In this document: piece after piece, positions 7,796-16,205 of the stretch
Layout of the letters: the number at the start of each line of letters is the position of its first letter
How positions within the stretch are numbered: position 1 is the stretch's first letter
Assembly: GCA_000720995.1 (NCBI GenBank)
Contig: JOEL01000010.1
Coordinates: 62,001-126,000, forward strand
Length of the DNA stretch: 64,000 bases
From: Streptomyces celluloflavus
GTDB lineage: Bacteria > Actinomycetota > Actinomycetes > Streptomycetales > Streptomycetaceae
Direction of reading: 5' to 3'
The notes under the pieces: model-generated
What the model saw: only the letters and a program-made list of their open reading frames with translations
What the model was told of the DNA's origin: nothing
Database searches by the model: none
Translations under genes and position numbers: made by a program

Positions 7796-8103
7796 ATGGA
7801 GCGGATCAGCTTCACCGTTCTGCTGCAGGCCGCCGCCGATCAGGTCACCACCGCCACCGGCATACACACGGCCGGACCCGACCCCTTGCTCGGACCGTTG
7901 GGCCGGATGGTCCTGGACAACCTGCTGCCCACCGCGCGGCGCCGGCGCGTCAAGGCCCGCAGCCGCAAGAACCCAACGAGCAAGTACGGGCCGAACGCAG
8001 GAAAACACCCGCAAACCACCCGGACCTACGCCCTTTCTGTCGAGATCCACGTCATGGAAGACGGACTCGCATCACGCCGCCGCCGGTAAACGCAACGGCG
8101 TTG
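7796..8103 (+). mobile_element. IS4-type transposase C-terminal remnant with IS end (left copy)
   Basis: 97 codons end in TAA at 8087-8089. The reading frame has the C-terminal pattern of streptomycete IS4-like DDE transposases: ISFTVLLQAAADQVTTATGI, LGRMVLDNLLP, then basic RRRRVKARSRKNPTSKY and the tail VEIHVMEDGLASRRRR. The DDE catalytic part is missing. The 14 bp after the stop (ACGCAACGGCGTTG, to 8103) are shared with the inverted copy at 14777-14850, after which similarity ends, marking the IS boundary. Confidence 0.75.
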
Positions 8104-8143
8104 GTCTCCGGCTGCTGAATCGATCACCTGCTCGGGCTGCCCA

Positions 8144-9790
8144 TCACGCCTTGGGCGACTTGTAGATGGTGGCGGCCATCGCTCCCAGTTGCTTGTTGGC
8201 CTTGAGCGCGAGGTCGATGGCATCGCTCACGGAGTCACTGGGCACCGGAATGTTGTTCACGTAGATCGCGAAGGCGTAGCGGCGGCCGTCCTTCGCATCG
8301 ATATAGCCTGCGAGCGCCTTCGTGCCGAGAGCCAGCTTGCCCTGGTAGGAACTGACCAGGGTGCCGGTCTTCGCACGGATGTGTCCTGCGGCGGGATCGG
8401 TGCGCTCGATGACGTCGGCAAGCGAACCGTCGACGCCCATGCTCGGCATGGAGTCGTAGAAGACGTCGAAGTCGTCCTGTCGTGCCAGTTGCCGCAGCAG
8501 CGCCACCTGGGCAGTCGGCGTCGCCTTGTCGCCGGGGAGGCCCTGGGCATCGACGAGGCTCACTGAATTCGGATCCACACCTGAGTGAGTGAGGAACTCC
8601 TTCTCGATCTTCATGCCGTCCGCATAGGTTCGTTGCCCGTTGTGTGCTGCCATCAGTGGCGGCAGAAGGTTCGCCCCGAGATTGTGGCTGACCTTGTTGA
8701 TCAGCTTTGCGTACTCCTTGAAGGGCGGAGAAATGTAGGTCGCCGATACGGGCAGCGAGCTCACTTCCGCCGACGGAGGAAGCTTGCTGTCGGGGTTCGC
8801 TCCCAGCGAGGGGGCGGATACGCCGACGCCGTTTCTGGCGAGTGCCTCGATGAGGACGGTGCGGGCGAACGCCGCCGGGTCGGGAACCTGGTAGGTCGTC
8901 ACGAAGGGAGCCTTCACGTCCGCGGGCACGGAACCTCGGACCCGAATATGACCAGGACTCACGCTTTCGGTCGTCACCGTCGGCTTGCTTCCGGCGGGTG
9001 TGGTCGTCACCTGCGCGTCGACGCCGAACGCGGCCGTCTTCGGGCGCCAGTCGACCTTGGCCGGCTCGCCGGGTGCGCCCGGCGTGATGAGCACGTCGAT
9101 CAGGTTGTCGTTGACGATGGTCGGAGTGACCGGCACCCCGCCGATCGACACCGGATCCCAGAGTCGGTTGTCGATCACCACGTCGCCGTCGACATGGCGG
9201 ACTCCACTGGCCGCGACCTGCCGAGCCAGCTCGTTGACACCCGCCAGCGGATCCTCTTCGGTGATGGTCGCCATGCCGGGTACGGCGTTGGCGTCATAGT
9301 GGTCGAAGTCGGGGGCGTCCAGTCCGCCTGACGCGGTGGTCCGCCCACCGAGTGCCAGATCGCCGCTTCCGACCAGGATGAGATCGCCGGAGAGCCGCCC
9401 GTCCGCGGAGACCGTACCCGAATGCACCACGGGCGTACGGAAGCGATGGTCGTCACCCAGGACATCGAGCGCAGCACTGACCGCGAAGGTCTTGGCCGTC
9501 GAACCGGTCATGAACTGAGAACCGGCGCCCTTGGATTGGACGACCTTCCCCGTCTGCAGATCGGCGACCTGCAGGCCCCACTGGCCCGACGACCACGGCG
9601 CGGTACTCATGAGCTTCTGCAGGTCGGCGCTTACCCGTGTAGCACCCGGTGCCGGAGAGGCCGAGTTGTCCGTGGAGTTGTGGGAGCACGCCGTCATCGC
9701 CACGGCAGCCGTCATCGAAGCGGCGAGCGCCAGGGCTGTACGCCGCCGTACCCGAGGTGTCTTGATTCCGGAGAGGGAGTTGCTTGACAT
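8144..9790 (-). CDS. D-alanyl-D-alanine carboxypeptidase/endopeptidase, PBP4 (DacB, S13) family lipoprotein
   Basis: 548 residues. Signal peptide with a lipobox-like ending (VAMTAC, Cys35) suggests a lipoprotein on the outer face of the membrane. The three penicillin-binding motifs are all present: STAK (97-100), SHN (368-370) and KTG (474-476). The S13 signature GDLILVGSGD lies at 135-144, followed by the long insert typical of DacB. The enzyme trims the terminal D-Ala of peptidoglycan stem peptides, and some members cleave cross-links. It is the last gene of a minus-strand series with the DUF4097 protein and an ABC transporter, next to a two-component system, which suggests a role in cell-wall stress or antibiotic response. 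Confidence 0.9.
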   Translation of the reverse strand: MSSNSLSGIKTPRVRRRTALALAASMTAAVAMTACSHNSTDNSASPAPGATRVSADLQKLMSTAPWSSGQWGLQVADLQTGKVVQSKGAGSQFMTGSTAKTFAVSAALDVLGDDHRFRTPVVHSGTVSADGRLSGDLILVGSGDLALGGRTTASGGLDAPDFDHYDANAVPGMATITEEDPLAGVNELARQVAASGVRHVDGDVVIDNRLWDPVSIGGVPVTPTIVNDNLIDVLITPGAPGEPAKVDWRPKTAAFGVDAQVTTTPAGSKPTVTTESVSPGHIRVRGSVPADVKAPFVTTYQVPDPAAFARTVLIEALARNGVGVSAPSLGANPDSKLPPSAEVSSLPVSATYISPPFKEYAKLINKVSHNLGANLLPPLMAAHNGQRTYADGMKIEKEFLTHSGVDPNSVSLVDAQGLPGDKATPTAQVALLRQLARQDDFDVFYDSMPSMGVDGSLADVIERTDPAAGHIRAKTGTLVSSYQGKLALGTKALAGYIDAKDGRRYAFAIYVNNIPVPSDSVSDAIDLALKANKQLGAMAATIYKSPKA

Positions 9791-9854
9791 TCGTTCTTTC
9801 CTGTTCGGCTTTCGCGCTCGATCGAACGCTTCCGGCCTGGTTGCTGCGCGGCGG

Positions 9855-10622
9855 CTAGGACTTTCCGCCCTTGCCGATGGCGATGCTGCCGTTGCGGGTC
9901 CGGACGGCCACGGAATGGCCGCTCGCGTCGTCCTTCGCGACGTTCACGGTGACGTCGCCCTTCTTCGCGGCCGTGCGGACCGCGTACTTCGATTCCGGCA
10001 GGCCCAGCTCGACGTCGCCGTCCCTGCTCCGCACGTCGACCAGGTCGGGCACGGCGGCCAGGCCCAGGTCGACGTTGCCGTTCCGCGACGTGACGCTGAC
10101 GGACCGGGCGGAGATCCCGTCGCCCTCGATGCTTCCGTCGCCGCCTTCCAGGGCCAGCTTGGCTCCGTGGAGGTCCGACAACCGGACGTCGCCGCCGGCG
10201 GTCCTGGCCGAGAAGTCCGCGGTGAAGCCGGTGGCCTCGATGCGCCCCTTGCCGCTCTCGGCGGTGACGGCGACGGCGCGCGGCACCTTCACGGTGTACT
10301 TCGCGCTGCAGTCCACCGAGATCCCCGTGCAGTCCAGCGAGAGTGTGAGCGTGCCCCCTTCGAGCTGCCAGCCGGACCCCACCTCCCCGCCAACCTTCCT
10401 GCCGCTGACCCGTCGTTCCACCTGAACGCCCTTGATGTCGGCGGCCACCAGCGCGAGGTCGGCGGAACCGGAGTTGACGGTCAGGCTGCCACCGGCGAAG
10501 TCGAAGGACTTCGATTCCACGGTCGCGTCGGCCGATGCGCCGTCCGTGGTGCAGGCCGTGGCGGCGAGGCCGAGGAGCGCGGCTCCGCCGAAGGCGAGAA
10601 GCGTGCGCGTGGTCGGTTTCAT
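9855..10622 (-). CDS. DUF4097 beta-repeat lipoprotein
   Basis: 255 residues. The N-terminus MKPTTRTLLAFGGAALLGLAATAC is a lipoprotein signal with the acylated Cys at position 24. The rest is made of short beta-strand repeats (for example DVRLSDLHGAKLALEGGDGSIEGDGI and SVTSRNGNVDLGL) as in the DUF4097 beta-helix-like family. Such proteins often accompany LiaRS-type or MacB-type systems and are thought to be surface stress proteins, but the biochemical role is unknown. It sits 64 bp upstream of the carboxypeptidase and 52 bp downstream of the permease, so probably one transcript. Confidence 0.8.
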   Translation of the reverse strand: MKPTTRTLLAFGGAALLGLAATACTTDGASADATVESKSFDFAGGSLTVNSGSADLALVAADIKGVQVERRVSGRKVGGEVGSGWQLEGGTLTLSLDCTGISVDCSAKYTVKVPRAVAVTAESGKGRIEATGFTADFSARTAGGDVRLSDLHGAKLALEGGDGSIEGDGISARSVSVTSRNGNVDLGLAAVPDLVDVRSRDGDVELGLPESKYAVRTAAKKGDVTVNVAKDDASGHSVAVRTRNGSIAIGKGGKS

Positions 10623-10674
10623 CGAATTCTTCCTTCGTCAACGAACATGGTGGTGTGGATTCCCGCACCCCGGT

Positions 10675-12015
10675 TCACGAGCGCAGCGCCCGGACCGCGA
10701 CCGTGCGCGACACCCGGGCCGCCTGCAGGACCAGCGCGAGGCAGGTGGTGACCAGCGTCCCGGCGGCGAGCGCCCCGAGCGTGGCCCAGGGGAGGCCCGC
10801 CAGGACCCGGACGGCGTCGATCCGGGCTCCCAGGGCGATGGTGAGACTCGACACGGCGACGAACAGCGCGCCGAAGACGATCGCCGTCCCCGCGTAGATC
10901 GCCCCCTCGTAGACCATCGACCGGGTGACCACGCCCGGCCGCGCACCGGCCACCGTCACGACGGCGGAGTCACGGGCGCGCTCCCGCCCGACGAGGGCGA
11001 TCACGGCGAGGCCCCCGACCCAGGACACGACGAAGACCCAGCCCAGCACGACCAGGATGTTGTCCAGCCCGGCGCTGCCTCCGGGCATGACCTTCCCCAT
11101 CACCATGAAGAGGCCGACGAACGACAGGGAGAGCGCGAAGGGCAGCACCGTGGTGACGCTCCTCGTCGCGCGGGCCCGGCACGACTGCACGGCAAGGTGC
11201 CAGGCGACGCCGCGCGAGGGCACCAGCGCCGTCCAGAGCTTCATCAGCGGGGTGAGCACCCACGGCCCCATCAGCAGCAGCAGGCAGACGAGGAAGAGGT
11301 TCCCGGCGAACGCGAAGGCCGTCCGCTGGGCCAGCCCGCCCTTGAGTTCGAGGCCCAGGCCGGGGACCCACATCCCGACCACACCGGCGAGCAGGCACAG
11401 GGCGAGGCCACCGCGTGCCACGCCCGGCCGCGCCGGGGGACCGGAGAAGTCCCGGAAGGCGCGCATCTCCGGCGTCCGGGCGGCCCGCCGGGTGACGCCC
11501 CAGCCCCCGAGCAGGCACGGAACCAGTCCGAACAGCACGCTCACGCCGACGTACCAGTATCGGAACCCGACCGAGGCCCCGTGCAGTTCGAGACCCGTCC
11601 CCTTCCACTGCGCGAGGGCGACACCCGCGACCAGCAGGGCGAGCGGTGCGGCCAGCGCGCCGGCCACCGCGCCCAGCACCACCATCTCCGTCCGCAGGAT
11701 GAACCTGACCCGGTGGCGCGGAATCCCGAGGATCACCCACAGGGCGTGCTCGCGCCGCTGGGTCGTCAGCGTCAGACCGACCGCGGAGGCGACGATGCCC
11801 ACGGCGGCGAGCACGGTGAAGAAGACGATGTTGCCGCCGAGGGCGATCGACGCGGAGACCATCCGTGCGTCACCCGCCGCCCGCGCCGCCGAGACGGCGG
11901 TGAACATCGCGATGGCCGAGCCCGCCGAGCACGCCGCGCCGACCGTGGCGCACAGGAGCGTCCACCACCACATCGACGCCTGCAGGCGGATGTCCGACAG
12001 CACGAGCCGGATCAC
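10675..12015 (-). CDS. ABC transporter permease, FtsX/MacB-like
   Basis: 446 residues from a GTG at 12015 that overlaps the ATPase stop (GTGA). About eight hydrophobic segments can be seen: one near the N-terminus, a group at about 60-170, and a C-terminal group including VLGWVFVVSWVGGLAVIALVG. Two FtsX-like halves, each with motifs like RREHALWVILGIPRHRVR (coupling helix), fit permeases that work with MacB/LolD-type ATPases. Such pairs move or sense lipids, peptides or antibiotics at the membrane rather than importing solutes. Translational coupling shows its partner is the neighbouring ATPase. Confidence 0.82.
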   Translation of the reverse strand: MIRLVLSDIRLQASMWWWTLLCATVGAACSAGSAIAMFTAVSAARAAGDARMVSASIALGGNIVFFTVLAAVGIVASAVGLTLTTQRREHALWVILGIPRHRVRFILRTEMVVLGAVAGALAAPLALLVAGVALAQWKGTGLELHGASVGFRYWYVGVSVLFGLVPCLLGGWGVTRRAARTPEMRAFRDFSGPPARPGVARGGLALCLLAGVVGMWVPGLGLELKGGLAQRTAFAFAGNLFLVCLLLLMGPWVLTPLMKLWTALVPSRGVAWHLAVQSCRARATRSVTTVLPFALSLSFVGLFMVMGKVMPGGSAGLDNILVVLGWVFVVSWVGGLAVIALVGRERARDSAVVTVAGARPGVVTRSMVYEGAIYAGTAIVFGALFVAVSSLTIALGARIDAVRVLAGLPWATLGALAAGTLVTTCLALVLQAARVSRTVAVRALRS

Positions 12016-12791
12016 GACTCCTCCCCGCCCGCTTCGTCCGCCGACTGCGCCGCGAGGACGGCGTCGCCCACCGCGCGGGAGTCGCCACCGGGGATGACGG
12101 CGTGGACCCGCCCGGACCCCATCACCACGACCTGATCGGCCCGCGCGGCCGCATGAGGGTCGTGGGTGACCATGAGCACCGTGCTCCCCTGCGCGGGAAG
12201 CGCCTGCAGCCAGTCGAGCACCACATGACCCGACTTGAGGTCGAGCGCACCCGTTGGCTCGTCGGCGAAGACGATCCGCGGCTGGTTCGCCACCACCCGG
12301 GCCACCGCGACGCGCTGGCGCTCGCCACCGGAGAGGCGGTCGGGGCGTCGCCGCGCGTGCTTGGCGATGCCGAGCCGCGCCATGGCGTCCTCGACCCGCG
12401 CCCTGGGCACCCGGCGGCCGGCGAGCCGCGCCGGCAGGGCGATGTTGTCCTCGACCGTCAGCGAGCTGACGAGGTTGTACTCCTGGAAGACGAAGCCGAT
12501 GTTCTCGCTGCGGAACGCGGCCTGTTTGCGGGGGCTGAGTGAGCGGACATCCGTCCCGAGGATCTCGACGGACCCCGCGGTCGCCCGCTCCAGCCCGGCC
12601 GTGCAGAGCAGGAGCGTCGACTTGCCCGAACCGGAGGGGCCGACGACGGCGGTCAGCCGGCCTTCGGGAATCTCCAGGTCGATGTCGTGCAGGACGCGCG
12701 TCGTCTCGCCCCGGCGGCCGGGAATGGGGAATTCCGTCCGAAGGCCGCGCAAACGAATGCACGGCACGGGAGCGGTGGTGGAAAATGGCAT
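12012..12791 (-). CDS. ABC transporter ATP-binding protein, MacB/LolD type
   Basis: 259 residues from the ATG at 12791. It has Walker A GPSGSGKST (51-59), Q-loop FVFQEYNLVSSLTVEDNI, signature LSGGERQRVAVARV, Walker B IVFADEPTGALD and H-loop VTHDPHAA. The EYN/LxxxLTVxEN region is typical of the LolD/MacB/BceA group. It energises the adjacent permease. An intergenic region of 111 bp with two inverted repeats separates it from the divergent sensor kinase, which suggests the response regulator controls it. Confidence 0.9.
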   Translation of the reverse strand: MPFSTTAPVPCIRLRGLRTEFPIPGRRGETTRVLHDIDLEIPEGRLTAVVGPSGSGKSTLLLCTAGLERATAGSVEILGTDVRSLSPRKQAAFRSENIGFVFQEYNLVSSLTVEDNIALPARLAGRRVPRARVEDAMARLGIAKHARRRPDRLSGGERQRVAVARVVANQPRIVFADEPTGALDLKSGHVVLDWLQALPAQGSTVLMVTHDPHAAARADQVVVMGSGRVHAVIPGGDSRAVGDAVLAAQSADEAGGEES

Positions 12792-12820
12792 GAATCGAGG
12801 AAAGCAGGGCCGGGCAGTGG

Positions 12821-12867
12821 AGTGCACGGGTGCCTGCACTGCTATTGGAGGTAGACTTGGATCTACC
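12821..12867. promoter_or_regulatory. Two inverted repeats between the ABC operon and the two-component genes
   Basis: AGTGCA-N8-TGCACT (12821-12840) and GGTAGA-N6-TCTACC (12850-12867) are both perfect 6-bp dyads. They lie in the only space (12792-12902) from which both divergent units can be transcribed. They are candidate sites for the NarL-type regulator encoded at 14106 or another regulator. Confidence 0.5.
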
Positions 12868-12902
12868 GCCCGACCGATCCGAACTGTGCGAAAATTTTGA
12901 TC

Positions 12903-14069
12903 ATGGCGCAGATTCGTGTTGCCCGGAGGCTGCTGACCGAATTCGTCGCAGTGGCCGCCTTTCCGATCCTCCTGATTTCCGTTCTCGCTGCGCCGGTCTC
13001 GGTTCCGGTGGTGGCCGAACTGGACCGCTCCAGGGCGCAGTGGTGCGGAGTCCGGACGATGCCGCTGCGGCCCGCCGACCGCAGCTGGCCGCAGTGGGTG
13101 GCCGGTCGGCTGCGGGCACGGTCGGTGTGGAGGACCGACCTCCCCGTGTTCGTCACCGCCGCGCTCCTGTCCGCGCTCTCGCTGTTGGTGGGCTTCTTCG
13201 GATTCTTCGGCGCTCTGGCGCTGATTTTCTCCCCCGTCTTCTGGGGTTTCGGCATCGCCGCGAAAGTCGGCCCGTTCACCCCGGCCGCCCTGTGGGAAAC
13301 CCTCGTGGCGGTGCCCGCGGGAATCGCCCTCGGTGCGGTCACCGTGGGCGCGCTGGCCGGGATCTCCCTGCTCCGCGACCTGCTCCTGCGGGCCTTCTCG
13401 GGGAGCCGGAACCCCGACCTGCTCGCGAAACTGGAGGAACTCCGCGCCAGCCGGGCCTCGCTGACGGCGGCCTTCGAGAACGAGCGCCGGCGCATCGAGC
13501 GTGACCTGCACGACGGCGCCCAGCAGGAACTCGTCGCCCTCGTCATGCGCCTGGGAATCCTGGAAGCCGCAGCGACGGCCACCGACCAGGAACGGATCGT
13601 CCAGCTGGCCCGCCAGGCCCAGGCCCAGGCGGAGCGCGCGCTCGAACGGCTGAGGGAGACGGTGCGCGACATCCACCCCAGCGAACTGAGCGATCTCGGT
13701 CTCATCGCCGCCGTCCGGGAACTGGTGGCCAGATCACCGTTGCAGGTCGAACTGACCAGCACCGGTACGGACGCCTGGCTCTCCTCGCCGATCGCCACGG
13801 CCGTGTACTTCACGGCCTCCGAGGCCCTGACGAACATCGCCAAGCACGCGGGCGTCGGGAGCGCCCGGATCGAGATGCGGTGCACCGAGAGCGGCGTCCG
13901 CGTCCGGGTGGGCGACGACGGCGCCGGCGGCGCGCGGATCAGTACCGGATCCGGGCTCTCCGGGCTGCGTGAGCGGATGCGAAGCGTCGGTGGGAACCTC
14001 GAAATAATCAGCCCGCCGGGCGGCGGAACGGAGGTCGTGGCATCCGCCCCGGCCCAACCCCCGTGGTGA
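12903..14069 (+). CDS. Two-component sensor histidine kinase, NarL/LiaS type (HisKA_3)
   Basis: 388 residues. I use the ATG at 12903; a TTG two codons earlier is the only nearby alternative. Membrane segments are at about 14-36, 82-110 and 129-155, with a short extracytoplasmic loop between the first two. The dimerisation box is ERRRIERDLHDGAQQ with the phospho-accepting His203. Then a HATPase_c domain follows: SEALTNIAKHAG (N-box), VGDDGAGG (G1) and GSGLSGLRERM (G2). The short loop without a sensor domain is like intramembrane-sensing kinases that respond to envelope stress or via a partner ABC transporter, and the divergent MacB-like transporter fits that. The regulator gene follows 36 bp downstream. 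Confidence 0.9.
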   Translation: MAQIRVARRLLTEFVAVAAFPILLISVLAAPVSVPVVAELDRSRAQWCGVRTMPLRPADRSWPQWVAGRLRARSVWRTDLPVFVTAALLSALSLLVGFFGFFGALALIFSPVFWGFGIAAKVGPFTPAALWETLVAVPAGIALGAVTVGALAGISLLRDLLLRAFSGSRNPDLLAKLEELRASRASLTAAFENERRRIERDLHDGAQQELVALVMRLGILEAAATATDQERIVQLARQAQAQAERALERLRETVRDIHPSELSDLGLIAAVRELVARSPLQVELTSTGTDAWLSSPIATAVYFTASEALTNIAKHAGVGSARIEMRCTESGVRVRVGDDGAGGARISTGSGLSGLRERMRSVGGNLEIISPPGGGTEVVASAPAQPPW

Positions 14070-14105
14070 CGGAATTCGACAGGGAAAAGCGATGGGAAAT
14101 CGATT

Positions 14106-14771
14106 GTGAGAATCATCCTGGCGGACGACAGTCTGCTGATACGCGCCGGAATCCGGGAGATCCTGGTTTCCCATGCCCACGACGTGATCCGCGAATGCGA
14201 GGACGCCGACGAACTGGTCGCCGCTGTCGACGACCTCGCCGCCGCCGGAGCCGCCCCCGACCTGGTGATCACGGATGTTCGCATGCCGCCCGGGAACACC
14301 GACGACGGACTCCGGGCCGCGATCGACATTCGGTCGCGGCACCAGGACCTGCCGGTACTGGTCCTCTCCGCCTACGTCACGGGCCCGTACGTGCGCGAAC
14401 TCCTGAACGGCCCGGGCGCCGACGGGGCAGTCGGCTACCTGCTCAAGGAGAAGGTGGGCAGAGTGGCGGAGTTCCTGCGGGCCGTCGAGACGGTCTCCGG
14501 CGGCGGAGTGGTGATCGACCCCGAGGTGATTCGCCACGTCACCCGCGCCGATCCGCCGCGGGGCCCGCTCGCCCGGCTCACGGCCCGCGAACAGGAGGTG
14601 CTCGCTCTCATGGCCGAAGGCCGCTCCAACGCGGAGATCGCGGCAGAGCTGTTCCTCTCGGGCGCCGCCGTGGCCAAACACGTGGGGAACGTCTTCCTGA
14701 AACTCGGCATGCCCTCCGGCGAGGACAACCGCCGGGTGAAGGCCATCCTGACCTGGTTCGAATACAACTAG
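14106..14771 (+). CDS. NarL/LuxR-family response regulator
   Basis: 221 residues from the GTG at 14106 (MRIILADDS). The receiver domain has acidic residues Asp7/Asp8, the phospho-acceptor Asp57 (DLVITDVRMPPGN) and Lys114. The C-terminal LuxR helix-turn-helix includes LTAREQEVLALMAEG and SNAEIAAELFLSGAAVAKHVGNVF. Partner of the kinase immediately upstream. The likely targets are the divergent ABC/DUF4097/carboxypeptidase genes. Only 5 nt separate its stop from the end of the inverted transposase remnant. Confidence 0.93.
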   Translation: MRIILADDSLLIRAGIREILVSHAHDVIRECEDADELVAAVDDLAAAGAAPDLVITDVRMPPGNTDDGLRAAIDIRSRHQDLPVLVLSAYVTGPYVRELLNGPGADGAVGYLLKEKVGRVAEFLRAVETVSGGGVVIDPEVIRHVTRADPPRGPLARLTAREQEVLALMAEGRSNAEIAAELFLSGAAVAKHVGNVFLKLGMPSGEDNRRVKAILTWFEYN

Positions 14772-14776
14772 GACTT

Positions 14777-14850
14777 CAACGCCGTTGCGTTTACCAGCGG
14801 CGGTGTGATGCGAGTCCGTTTTCCATGACGTCGATCTCGGCAGAATGGCA
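14777..14850 (-). mobile_element. IS4-type transposase 3'-end remnant (right, inverted copy)
   Basis: On the minus strand this reads ...AEIDVMENGLASHRRW-stop followed by ACGCAACGGCGTTG. It is a diverged copy of the transposase tail and IS end at about 8035-8103, in opposite orientation. Similarity fades upstream of the last about 25 codons. Both remnants have their 3' ends facing the genes between them. Confidence 0.7.
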
Positions 14851-14893
14851 TCGGCTGGTCTGAGAGGGCGAACTCCTTGGATCAAATGCCCTG

Positions 14894-15376
14894 TCAGAGT
14901 TCCCGGAAGTAGACCGCTACCGGTAGTTGGACGCATCCGAGGCTTTCGTACAGGGCTCGGGCCGGTGTGTGGAAGGTGTCGCCGCCGGAGCCGATCTCGA
15001 CCATTTCCGCGCCGAGTTGCCGCATTTCGGCGAAGGCGTGCTCGCACAGTGCGGTCCCGATCTGATTCCCGCGCTGATCCGCCGCGACGGCGAGCATCGT
15101 GATCGTGCCGTACCCGCGCGCGGGTTCGACGCGCCAGCCGACGTACCCGGCGATACTGCCGCAGATCTCGGCGACCGCCACGTACCGGTGCTGCTCCGGG
15201 GCATGCAGCTCGGGGATCTCGGCGCGGTAGTCGTCGCGCCAGTTGCCGTGCTGAATGCCGAAGATGACGTCGCCCACCAGCGGACGGAAGGACTCCTCGT
15301 AGAACGGCTGGAATGTGTCGACGGTCAGCTCGGTCAGACGCGTCAGGTCGTTCTGGGCGAATTCGCGAATGAGCAT
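14894..15376 (-). CDS. GNAT-family N-acetyltransferase
   Basis: 160 residues with the GNAT fold. The beta-4/alpha-3 acetyl-CoA site is MLAVAADQRGNQIGTALCEHAF and the C-terminal block is ARALYESLGCVQ. The N-terminal pattern IREFAQNDLTRLTELTVDTF resembles aminoglycoside 6'-N-acetyltransferase-like members, but substrate residues cannot be assigned. It stands alone on the minus strand, just outside the right IS remnant. Confidence 0.8.
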   Translation of the reverse strand: MLIREFAQNDLTRLTELTVDTFQPFYEESFRPLVGDVIFGIQHGNWRDDYRAEIPELHAPEQHRYVAVAEICGSIAGYVGWRVEPARGYGTITMLAVAADQRGNQIGTALCEHAFAEMRQLGAEMVEIGSGGDTFHTPARALYESLGCVQLPVAVYFREL

Positions 15377-15488
15377 GAAGTGCGCCTCTCGTAACCGAGG
15401 GAGGAAAAGGACACCTCTGGCCCGCTCGCGCCGCGTCGCGGCGGTGGCGGCGAGGACACCGGCCGCCGGGCAGCCGCTCGTCAGGCCG

Positions 15489-16100
15489 CTACCCCTCCCG
15501 CCCTTCCCGCCCCTCCCGCCACTCGCGCGCCAGCATCGCGTAGATGACCTCGTCGCTCCACGAGCCGTCCAGGAACTCGTTCTCCCGTAGATGGCCTTCG
15601 CGGCGCATGCCGAGGCGTTCCAGGAGGCGGGCGGAGGCGGTGTTGCGGCCGTCCAGTTCGGCCTGGATGCGGTGCAGGTGGAGGTCTTCGAAGCCCAGTT
15701 TCAGCAGGGCGCGGCTCGCCTCGGTGGCGTAGCCGCGGCCGGCGGCGTCCGGGTGGAAGACGTAGCCGATGCCGCCCTGGCGGTGTTCGCGGCTGGTCCA
15801 GACGAAGGTGACATCGCCCACCAGCTGTCCCGTCTCGCGGACGACGACGGCGAGTTGGAGGATGTCGCCCTCGGCGCGCAGGGTGGTGCGGGCCGTCTTG
15901 GCGGCGACGGAGGCGCGGGATTCGGCCTCGTCGAACGGGCCCCAGTACAGATAGCGGCAGACCTCGGGGCGGCGCTGGTAGGCGTGGATCGCGTCGAAAT
16001 CGTCGGTGTGGACGGGGCGGAGATCCAGGCGTTCGGTGCGTATCGGGTAGTGCGGCGTGTACGGCAGCGGCGGCGTCGGTGACGCGGAAGGCGTGGGCAC
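15489..16100 (-). CDS. GNAT-family N-acetyltransferase, RimJ/RimL type
   Basis: 203 residues. The start pattern RTERLDLRPVHTDDFDAIHAY and the acetyl-CoA loop YVFHPDAAGRGYATEASRAL, then ELDGRNTASARLLERLGMRREG, are typical of the RimJ/RimL subgroup that acetylates protein N-termini or small molecules. The C-terminal 12 residues are a Glu/Arg/Gly repeat (REWREGREGREG), probably slippage. No obvious partner gene; a divergent ABC transporter starts 105 bp away. Confidence 0.8.
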   Translation of the reverse strand: MPTPSASPTPPLPYTPHYPIRTERLDLRPVHTDDFDAIHAYQRRPEVCRYLYWGPFDEAESRASVAAKTARTTLRAEGDILQLAVVVRETGQLVGDVTFVWTSREHRQGGIGYVFHPDAAGRGYATEASRALLKLGFEDLHLHRIQAELDGRNTASARLLERLGMRREGHLRENEFLDGSWSDEVIYAMLAREWREGREGREG

Positions 16101-16155
16101 GGCGTCAGCGTACGCAGCACAGGTTGACAGGTGCAGCCCACTTCCCTCACCCTTT

Positions 16156-16171
16156 CACTACTTAATTAGTG
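16156..16171. promoter_or_regulatory. Inverted repeat upstream of the ABC transporter
   Basis: CACTA-N6-TAGTG is a perfect dyad in an AT-rich patch (CTTAATTA) 35 nt before the ABC start. It resembles operators of GntR/YtrA-like repressors, which often control this ABC class; no such regulator gene is next to it. Confidence 0.4.
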
Positions 16172-16205
16172 GAATGGCTGGTGGGGTGGCCAGGAGGAGG
16201 GGAAG

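Noticed and set aside
7796-14850. Active composite transposon
   Set aside because: Both transposase copies are short 3' remnants without the DDE domain, so the island cannot move by itself.
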